From contig CP154954.1 of assembly GCA_039621445.1 (NCBI GenBank), positions 16,138,140-16,202,139 on the forward strand: DNA of 64,000 bases, given 5' to 3'. This DNA comes from Euglena gracilis. Taxonomy: Eukaryota > Euglenida > Euglenophyceae > Euglenales. Positions within the stretch are counted from its first letter, which is position 1. Each line of letters starts with the position of its first letter. The notes under the pieces are model-generated. The model searched no databases. It had not been told where the DNA came from and worked only from the letters and a program-made list of their open reading frames with translations. A program made the translations under genes and the position numbers. Positions 57,403-64,000 of this stretch are shown here, in pieces.

Positions 57403-57463
57403 TTAACAACAACAACAACCACAGCAACAACAACAACAACAACCACAACAACAACAACAACTT
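57403..57463 (+). repeat. (AAC)n microsatellite
   Basis: About 60 bp of AAC with CCACAGC interruptions. Confidence 0.95.
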
Positions 57464-57607
57464 TGCATATAATCTGCATGATAATTTTTCAGGGGACAAC
57501 AAGAAAAGGGCTGGAAAGCATTTGAGAAGATTGCTGTCTGCCAAAATTGACCCAAAGGGAATTCCCCAGCCCTTTTTTGCATTTTCGGATTTTTTGCACA
57601 ATGCACA

Positions 57608-57640
57608 TATTTATTATTATTATTATTATTGTTATTTAAG
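57608..57640 (+). repeat. (ATT)n microsatellite
   Basis: TTATTATTATTATTATTATT followed by GTTATTT; nearby CATCAATTG is repeated three times (57660-57685). Confidence 0.95.
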
Positions 57641-57756
57641 TTTTGGGCCTGTTTTTTTTGCATCAATTGCATCAATTGCATCAATTTTTGTGATTTCCCT
57701 AAATTTACGAAAGGGACTAAAATGATCAAAATTGGTCCAAATCAGTCTAACCCCAC

Positions 57757-58149
57757 CCCCTCATAAGTGCGCACTGCCCTAATTGTGCGCAGTGCCCTAA
57801 TAAGTGCGCACCCCCCAAGGGTCCGAAACTACCTCCCTAAAAAGTGCGCACCCCCCAAAGAAGAAATCATTGTCATATCTCAGGTCGGAAAGCACACACA
57901 ATTCTCAGAACTGTCCTTCTCAGACCAAATATTTCTATCGTCCAAGCCCAAATTTGACACATTTGACACATAATCACTTGACTCATAGCTTGAAATCACA
58001 AAGTTGGGGGGAAAACTGAAAAAGAGTGGGGGTAATGTCAGTATTTTTGGCTTTGCCCTAAAAAGTGCGCACTGCCCTAATAAGTGCGCACCCATGGGGT
58101 CCGAAACTACGTCCTTAAAATGCGCGCACCCGTGCACTTATTAGGGGGG
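57757..58149. mobile_element. Candidate MITE with AAGTGCGCAC motifs
   Basis: The ends CCCCCTCATAAGTGC and GCACTTATTAGGGGG form an inverted pair. The self-complementary motif AAGTGCGCAC or a close variant occurs seven times (57765, 57783, 57801, 57842, 58063, 58082, 58117). A block of about 50 bp (GCGCACCC...GGGTCCGAAACTACCTCC) is directly repeated near both ends. No clear target duplication and no coding capacity. Confidence 0.6.
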
Positions 58150-58194
58150 TTTAAAACATGTGGATTGTGCAGAATTCTGCAAAATAATTGGAAG

Positions 58195-58275
58195 GCAAAA
58201 TAAGAATAATAACCCCCCCACAAAATAAGACCCAGGTCCACTGTTTCGATTGGTTGCTCAAATCTAATCTTATTT
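58195..58275. repeat. Fragment of the ATAAGACCC family
   Basis: AAAATAAGAATAATAACCCC, CAAAATAAGACCCAGG and ATCTAATCTTATTTTTGG, related to 29648-30110. Confidence 0.5.
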
Positions 58276-58474
58276 TTGGATGTGCTTTTTTGAATATTTG
58301 CTGTTTACACCAGCACTTCGGGGTCCTGGGAAGGGGATGATGTAAGATTGCGAAAGGTGCCAAAGTGAAAAGGCCAAAGGTGCCGAAAAAGCTATTTGGG
58401 CTGTTGTTGGAGTGTCTGTGGCCTTTTGCAGTCAGTTTCAACAGCTTTGGATCCCCTCCATACTCTTGGCCCCC

Positions 58475-58645
58475 ATAATCTCCACATGCAAATTTGGCCC
58501 AAAAGTTGGCCTTCGGCCGTGCAACCTTGTCCCCCCATTAGGCTTTTTTGGCTTATTTGTCATGGCCTAAATTCTTAACACTCGACTTTCCCCCCAAATT
58601 GCCCTCGGGGCCGTACCTTCATTTGTGGCTCGTGCCAAGCGCCCA
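58475..58645 (+). repeat. Dispersed CATGCAAAC repeat
   Basis: CCACATGCAAATTTGGCCC, AAAGTTGGCCTTCGGCC, GCAACCTTGTCCCC, AAATTCTTAAC and GTGCCAAGCGCCCAGG, in the same order as the other family members. Confidence 0.6.
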
Positions 58646-58804
58646 GGAAGGGATGGATGGATGAGTTCATTCTCCATTCTCAAACTCAAACTCCATTTGA
58701 GTTTCCTTTGTTTGCTTAATCAACAGTCACAAAAATTTAGTATGTTTTAACGATTCCTTAACTGCAAAAATGAATTTGACAGAATTTGACAGGAAATTTT
58801 AGGT

Positions 58805-58872
58805 TTTGTTTTCTTTTTATTTATTTATTTTATATCATTTCATTTTACTTTACTTTACTTTATTTTATTTTT
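58805..58872 (+). repeat. T-rich (TTTA)n/(CTTTA)n tract
   Basis: TTTATTTATTTATTTTATAT then ACTTTACTTTACTTTATTTTATTT; simple sequence. Confidence 0.9.
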
Positions 58873-59075
58873 GCCAATTGCCTTTCCTTCATTTTTGAAT
58901 TTCTTTTAGCCAACAAATTGCATTTGTCGAAGTCAGAGCGCAATTTTTTTTTGGAATTCATACCTGTCGAATTCCCATTCTTTGTGTTTTTTGTGGCTTT
59001 ATTTGTTTATTTGCGTTTTGTTCTGTTGCATTTGTTGAGACTCCAGTTGAAGCGCAACCCCCCCCCACAGTTACC

Positions 59076-59155
59076 TCCCCCCCCCCTTGTCGTTGACACG
59101 GCGTGTCGTTGACACACCCCCCGTGTCAACGACACTTTCCTGGAACATATTTTTT
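59076..59155. repeat. TTGACAC module pair
   Basis: A C-run, TTGTCGTTGACACGGCGTGT, CGTTGACACACC, CCGTGTCAACGACACTTTCC and TGGAACAT. The core GTCGTTGACACG occurs in both orientations within 60 bp, making a near-perfect palindrome. Confidence 0.7.
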
Positions 59156-59334
59156 CTTTTGCGTTGACCACAGTTTCTGACAAATTTCAGCCAGGACATT
59201 TCAAAAATGGGTTGAATCTTCTTTCCAGCCATGGCTTTGAATGTCATCCCCATTCGCACCGGCCACAGTGTGGCGGACATGCATTCACGGGGTCATTCAT
59301 TGTTACTGGTGCGGTCGATTTTTTTTTAGGTGCT

Positions 59335-59398
59335 GTGTCGTTGACACGGCGTGTCAACGACACTTTTCTGGAACATTGGCGTGTCAACGACAAGGGGG
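59335..59398. repeat. TTGACAC module pair, second copy
   Basis: TGTCGTTGACACGGCGTGTC, AACGACACTTTTCTGGAACA and GGCGTGTCAACGACAAGG with a G-run. With 59076 it could form the two ends of one element of about 320 bp. Confidence 0.65.
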
Positions 59399-59447
59399 GG
59401 GGAGGTATGAACCACACATTTAAGGTGTCCACGTATGGTCTACATCG

Positions 59448-59500
59448 CTCAGCTTGGGGGGGATGCACCATCGCTCAGCTTGGGGGGGATGCACCCCTCC
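59448..59500 (+). repeat. Direct repeat of about 26 bp, two copies
   Basis: CATCGCTCAGCTTGG, a G-run, ATGCACC occurs twice in tandem. Confidence 0.9.
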
Positions 59501-60239
59501 TTGGTCATTGATATCATGTTTGGCAGATGTCGATCGGTTTCAATGGCAGTCAATGGCAGTCAATTAGTTTCAATGCCCTGTAGCAGGTGTACGTACAGAA
59601 TGCACATAGTTACCAAAGGCGTTTTTTTAAAAAAAAATTGGTGCCCGGTGCTGGAAGGGGGTTTTTTTTTCTCCTGTTTTTGGGACAAAGCCCGAATTTT
59701 CGACCCATCATCGAAAATCAACTCACAGAAGAGGTCGCCGAAGGGGAAGCCCTCCCGCCCCCCAGGCCCAGGGGTTATACCCCCCCCCCCCAGGAGGAGA
59801 ACTGAAAGCCACCGGGGACAATTTTTTCGGCTGCAAACCACCCAAAAACTGATTTTTTATCATTGTCTTGAGACCTACCATTATCAAAAATGTCATTTTG
59901 ACCAAATTTGCCGAAAATTTCGTTGTTGGCGTTTTGTCTGTTTGTCTTTTTTTTTTGCTGCGGCTGCCTCCACCAAAGCCAAAAGCGGGTTCTCGCCGTC
60001 CTCTCCAAACCCCAATGCATATATATCAAGGAAGTTTATTACTATTTCAAACCGAGCCTGCTTTGGTGGGAGCGGTCGGGGAGAGCGGCCTGCTCGCTTC
60101 TGATTTGGGGCATTCTTTGGTTTCCAGTTTAACCAGCACCTTTTTTATTGACCCCCGGGTCCCTCAGCAATCCTCTGACTCATTTCATTTAGGCTTTTGA
60201 TGGGTTACACAACTCAAAGCATATCAGCAGGACAGAACC

Positions 60240-60540
60240 AGGCTTGTGCTTAGTCGGGGGGTGGGTGCTAGGGGCAGGCACCCCATAGCACCCGGTCCGC
60301 CCCCCCCCCCCCTGGGGGGGGTAGGGTTTTGGGGGGTGCCTGCCCCTAGCAGGCACCCCCCTCCGACCCCGGCGCCGAAGGCGCCGGGGGCCCGGAAAAG
60401 GCCATTTTCAATGAAAATTTTCTGGGTCCGGCCCGGACCCCTATCCCCCCCCCCCGGGGGGGTGTGCCTGCTAGGGGCAGGCACCCTATAGCACCCACCC
60501 CCCCCCTCCCCCCCCCCCCCCGGTTGGTAAGCACAAGCAT
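60240..60540. mobile_element. 301-bp Mutator-like MITE, copy 2
   Basis: The inverted ends AGGCTTGTGCTTAGTC and GGTAAGCACAAGCAT are flanked by a perfect 10-bp duplication GGACAGAACC (60230-60239, 60541-60550). It is internally the reverse complement of the 33248 copy: GGTGCCTGCCCCTAGCAGGC, G/C runs and a GGCGCCGAAGGCGCC hairpin. No coding capacity. Confidence 0.92.
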
Positions 60541-60680
60541 GGACAGAACCTTTGGGCACGGTCGCCCAACAGTGCCAAAAACAGTGGATCCCTGTGACCA
60601 CTACTCAAGGCTGCAGGTCAGAGGGTTTGCATGACCCTCAGGGAAAAGACTTTATTTTGCCTTTGGAATTTTTTTCCAGT

Positions 60681-60788
60681 CTGGCTACATCAAAGTGGGC
60701 GAATGGTATGCCTTTGTCCATCCAGCTGGAACCGGCCACCGAAAATCCAGCAAAGGCTGGTTTGGGGGTTTCCAGCTAAAACTTAGAG
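60681..60788 (+). CDS. Exon-like frame between splice-type sites (unrecognised)
   Basis: After TTTTTTTCCAG (acceptor-like, ending 60680) the frame reads SGYIKVGEWYAFVHPAGTGH, RKSSKGWFGGFQLKLR and meets AGAG/GTATAA (donor-like) at about 60789. It is 36 codons plus one base, with no G/C runs. The composition suggests true coding, but no partner exon or family is identified. Confidence 0.35.
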
Positions 60789-61347
60789 GTATAATGGCCA
60801 AAATCTTCAAAATACCATTTTTGCCCCCCCCCTTTCTTACAAAGATTTTTGCTGTTTCAAAGTTCGATGCCTGGCTCAGAAGCTTTTCTTCTCCTCGGGG
60901 GAGAAAACCCACTTTTGGGTAACTCTATTTTTGAGTCCAACCTCCCTGAACCCTTCACACCTGAGCCAAGAACTTTCTTTTGGCAAAGAAGCAAATTTTT
61001 CCAAAGTCCGTCACAGCAGAATGTTGACAATCTGTTTTTTCTTCTTCCAGAAGTCAGTATGTGTCAGTGCATGCCTTTTTGCAGTTGTGTGTACTTGTGT
61101 GCGGTTTTATACAGTGATTTTTTTTTTGCCTGCCCGTGTGGATATTTTGCACCCCCCCCCCCATCTGGGTGTCCCCCCACTTTTCCATTTTTCCCCAAGG
61201 CACACATTTTTAGGCCAATGTTTTCATGCAAACTTTAGGAATAGCTGGGGGCCCTCACCCCCCCCCCCATTCTGGCTTGGAGGTACCTGACCACCCCCCC
61301 ACCCATCAGGCGTTTCGGTGTGGCCCCGTTGATGTTGATATGGCGGC

Positions 61348-61683
61348 TTGGCCACAAGCCCAGAGAGGGGACAGTTGGCCCAAAACCCCAACGGCTTCCA
61401 CCCGCAACACAGGGCCACAGGGCCCCTCCCTGCCCCACTCCTTGCCTCCCAAGTGGATGGCGAGTGGATGTCCGTCATGCGCAGGCATCCCGATGCGCTG
61501 CAGCCCCTGCAATGTGGTCTGCGACAGAACTATGTGTGCCGTTGGGCTTTGTTGTCGGATTGTGTGTTTATTGCGGAACGAGTTGGGAGGAGAACCAGCG
61601 ACCCGAGCTTCCTGAAAACAGCTGGATTCTTTTCCACCAACAGCAATTTTGAGAGACAGACCAGTTTTGAGAGGGGGAATTAA
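61348..61683 (+). CDS. Unrecognised 111-codon frame
   Basis: Contains VDGEWMSVMRRHPDALQPLQ, CGLRQNYVCRWALLSDCVFI and AERVGRRTSDPSFLKTAGFF before a TAA. The second half has a balanced, Cys/Arg-containing composition; the first half is Pro/Gln-rich. No known motif, and it could be a single exon. Confidence 0.3.
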   Translation: MATSPERGQLAQNPNGFHPQHRATGPLPAPLLASQVDGEWMSVMRRHPDALQPLQCGLRQNYVCRWALLSDCVFIAERVGRRTSDPSFLKTAGFFSTNSNFERQTSFERGN

Positions 61684-61784
61684 AATGGCAGTCAAAACAA
61701 ATTGATGGTGAAGATATCACGGCAGCTGTTTTTTGTTGCACCCACCAATGGGTTCAAGCACTCCCAACCCAGCCCCAGGCGCTT

Positions 61785-62035
61785 GGCTCCACTCCTCCTT
61801 GCATGTGCACCTGTCCCCCTAAAGTTGGGCTTCAGCCTTCCCTTGCCACCTTGGCCGCCCATTTTTTAAGGTTTTTGGCCCATTTTGTGCATGCCGAAAT
61901 TCTTAACATGCAAACTTGGCCCCCTAAGTTGGCCCTCCCGGCCTTGCCATCACAATTGACGGCAAGGCCAGGGTTCCAACCTTTGGGACAAGCGCAGCCA
62001 AGTCGGGGGCCAAGCGCCCAGTATGCAATTTGCCC
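61785..62035 (+). repeat. Dispersed CATGCAAACTTGG repeat, longest copy
   Basis: GGCGCTTGGCTCCACTCCTC, TTGCATGTGCACCTG, CCTAAAGTTGGG, then GCCGAAATTCTTAACATGCA, AACTTGGCCCC, AAGTTGGCCC and GGCCAAGCGCCCAGTATGCA. It starts and ends with the AAGCGCC/GGCGCTTGG motif, which may mark the unit length of about 250 bp. Confidence 0.65.
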
Positions 62036-62382
62036 CCCTTTCAATCATGGCTTGGGCAAATCCCCCGGCTGGGGGGGTGTGGCCGATTTGGGCCACAGAA
62101 ATGAACCAAGATATTGGCCCGGAGGAGGTCAGGCAGATGGAAGGAGGGGTCCCGGACCTCCCAAGTGAAGTCATCAATGAACATTCACTGGGGAGGGGTA
62201 CACTCGGCCGGTGAACCTCACCAGTTTGAGGCTCAGGGGTGAAATTTTGATGTGCCTTTTCTGTTGTGTATATTTTTTTGTTCTTTTTCCACACCCCCTG
62301 CTCAGCCTGCAGTCCAATTTTTGGCTGGTCTAGAGGTGACCGCACGTGGACTGGCACGGGGACTTGCACCAGCACCCGCACC

Positions 62383-62412
62383 GGCACTGGCACTGGCACT
62401 GGCACTGGCACG
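62383..62412 (+). repeat. (GGCACT)n microsatellite
   Basis: Five perfect GGCACT units within a longer GGCACxGG-rich stretch (62350-62450). It produces the alternating Val-Pro run seen in the minus-strand frame. Confidence 0.95.
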
Positions 62413-62634
62413 GGCATGGGCAATTGCACCGGAACGGGCATGGGTCCACCAGCACTGGCCTTTCCAACACACATCGGTGGGCCCCATTGAATTCTGGCGC
62501 TCCTACCTGTGAGGCACCCTCCGGGATGGTGCCTGCGCAGGGAGGGCTGGTCAAGGCCTCGGTGGCACCTTCGAGGGCTGGACACGGCCTCCGGGGCATC
62601 CTTCTGCATAGCACTTTGCATGAGGGTGAAGGCC

Positions 62635-63561
62635 TCAACGGCAACACTTGGGACGGCACCTGCACAGGGGGGGAGGGCTACGCATTGCCACCGGGGCACC
62701 CTCTTGGATCACAACGCGGTTGATAGGGCTGGACGCGTCCCCCTCGGCACCCTCCAGATTGGCTCCGGCTCCACGAGGGGGGCTGCTCGAGGCCTCACGG
62801 GGGTCCTCTGCTGTGTTCAGCTGGATGTTGGTTGGAGGTTTGGGAAATGGCTGCAAACCCTCCGAAACAAAACGGACCGCCCCGGCAATGGTGCGTCGTC
62901 GGCCCCTGGTGCCTGTGGTGTACTGTGCGGCTCTTAGGTGTGGACCTCCTCCTCCACAACCTTGACGATGGGGGCTCCGAGAGGCAGTGTGGGGATGGCC
63001 GCCGGGGTGTTCAGGCACGAGTTGAGATCGCTCATTTGACTGCTTGGAGGTGGAACTGGGGGGATTTGCGGGGGCGGGGGTTGTGGTCGGTGTGGGACAA
63101 AGGTCTGCCAGAACAATGGATTGTTGGCTTGCCTGATGTGTGGGGATGGGTACCTGGGGTTTGGGGGCATGAGCTGACCCTTGGGAGCGCAGGTATTGAA
63201 GCATCTTCCGAAACCAGTTGTGGAACTCCTTGGAGCGGACATCGGAGGCCTGCCACCGGCGTTGCAGGAAGCAGCTCCAGACCGAACAATCGAGTTTCTC
63301 AGGGTAGGGCGACGTTGGCGATGCTCTCTTTGAAGTCCCGCATGTGGGAGAATGTTTTCCTAGCTTGCGATGAAGCGTCCCATCAGCACCGCACCAAGCT
63401 GCGGGCGGGGTCGGTGGTGTCTCACTTGGGGTATGGAAGGGGACTCCTCCTCGCGGTCGAAGAGCGTGGTACGTAGGCGATGATGCGGCAGCGGACACCG
63501 AGGGAGAATACGCCAGCAGGGTCTGTGAGGTCTGGTTGAGGGTCATAAGTAAATTCTTCAC
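62635..63561 (-). CDS. Proline/serine-rich frame of 308 codons (unrecognised)
   Basis: The longest frame in the window that does not rest on a microsatellite; no ATG is used at its edge (GTG at 63561, first ATG six codons in). Residues about 90-135 (EKLDCSVWSCFLQRRWQASD, VRSKEFHNWFRKMLQYLRSQ) are compact and charged. The rest is Pro/Ser/Thr-rich and may be linker or non-coding. The plus strand is also open for about 215 codons over the same region, so GC-rich composition alone could explain it. Confidence 0.35.
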   Translation of the reverse strand: MKNLLMTLNQTSQTLLAYSPSVSAAASSPTYHALRPRGGVPFHTPSETPPTPPAAWCGADGTLHRKLGKHSPTCGTSKRASPTSPYPEKLDCSVWSCFLQRRWQASDVRSKEFHNWFRKMLQYLRSQGSAHAPKPQVPIPTHQASQQSIVLADLCPTPTTTPAPANPPSSTSKQSNERSQLVPEHPGGHPHTASRSPHRQGCGGGGPHLRAAQYTTGTRGRRRTIAGAVRFVSEGLQPFPKPPTNIQLNTAEDPREASSSPPRGAGANLEGAEGDASSPINRVVIQEGAPVAMRSPPPLCRCRPKCCR

Positions 63562-63708
63562 AAGTAAGGGTACGTTTTGTGCAAAAGTACATCAATGTGG
63601 TGACCTTTGGCTCAAAGCACTGGTAGGAACAAATCCACGTTTTTGGATTGTGGTCCTGGACCTGACCTGGAAAATCGGTGCACAGGATGCGATTTGGGTG
63701 CTGTGCCC

Positions 63709-64000
63709 AGGGCGGTCCTTAAGGGACAGGAAAGTTTTTTTTTTTTTTTCTTTAAGGAGCGGCTCCAATTGAGCCAAAGGGGCGGGTAAGGGCCAGACTG
63801 GGACTTGTACGGGTCCAAGTATTGAACAGTCAAAAAACACAGTTTTTGATGATTTGGGGGATGGACGATGGTCCAAGGGTGCCAGGAATCATTTTTTTGC
63901 CTGATGTCGACCTGTTCTCACTGTAAATGCCAAAATTTCGCCCATTTTCCTGTGTATTTTTCACTCAGTGTGCTGGCTCAGCGGAGTTTTTTTATATTTG
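63709..64000. mobile_element. Partial second copy of the CAGGGCGGTCCTTAAG MITE
   Basis: Begins CAGGGCGGTCCTTAAGGGAC and is the reverse complement of 18936-19245, matching through CAAAAAACACAGTTTTTGAT, TGGACGATGGTCCAAGG and TGTCGACCTGTTCTCAC. The window ends before its other terminus, so its target duplication cannot be seen. Confidence 0.88.

Noticed and set aside
62832-63476. Plus-strand 214-codon frame opposite the proline-rich frame
   Set aside because: Trp/Gly-rich composition mirrors the minus-strand Pro codons. Only the minus strand has a compact charged segment, so the plus frame is treated as its shadow.

Overview
This window is eukaryotic, non-ribosomal nuclear DNA, and almost all of it is repeat. 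The evidence is a transposase gene split by short GT-AG introns, cut-and-paste DNA transposons of hAT, Tc1/mariner and Mutator-like type with target-site duplications (TSDs), long microsatellites, degenerate TTAGGG-type tracts, and no prokaryotic-style gene packing. Runs of 8 to 14 consecutive G or C are unusually frequent. The species cannot be named from the sequence. No rRNA, tRNA, CRISPR array or intact host gene was recognised. Nearly all long open frames are shadows of microsatellites, G/C runs or duplicated spacer.

The main structure is a very large, diverged inverted duplication. The left arm runs from about 256 to 32.56 kb and the right arm from about 35.88 to 53.70 kb, around a loop of about 3.3 kb. 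Blocks pair in mirror order: A (256-5208) with A' (50560-53695); B (about 6.5-13.28 kb) with B'' (39.65-46.2 kb); C (about 23.8-32.56 kb) with C' (35.88-39.9 kb). Each arm was then altered separately. In the left arm block B is tandemly duplicated: unit 1 is 6800-13283 and unit 2 is 13284-24183. In the right arm a 3.8-kb segment is tandemly duplicated: 42885-46692 and 46693-50559.

The copies serve as before/after controls for each other. Unit 2 carries three private insertions: a 2.2-kb hAT element with a five-exon CGGBP1-like transposase pseudogene (14349-16536), a 310-bp MITE (18936-19245) and a 1.37-kb element with subterminal tandem repeats (19497-20865). A Tc1/mariner-like element (24186-25588) sits at a TA that is empty in the right arm. 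The breakpoint of the left tandem duplication falls exactly at this TA, which suggests that the transposon caused the duplication. Other elements are a 443-bp MITE of the same hAT family (28748-29190), two copies of a roughly 300-bp Mutator-like MITE with 9-10 bp TSDs (33248-33555, 60240-60540), and several unnamed families of short palindromic, G/C-run-bounded modules.

The DNA right of the palindrome (53.7-64 kb) is mostly non-duplicated. It holds a decayed hAT remnant, G/C-run repeats, several MITE-like units and a few exon-like or proline-rich frames of unknown identity. Some frames in blocks B and C look protein-like and recur in three or four copies (for example WYDNFWKHQ in C and FPNSSAI in B). 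All copies carry stops or frameshifts, so they are annotated as unrecognised gene remnants. Statements on domains come from motif recognition by eye. No database search or alignment program was run.
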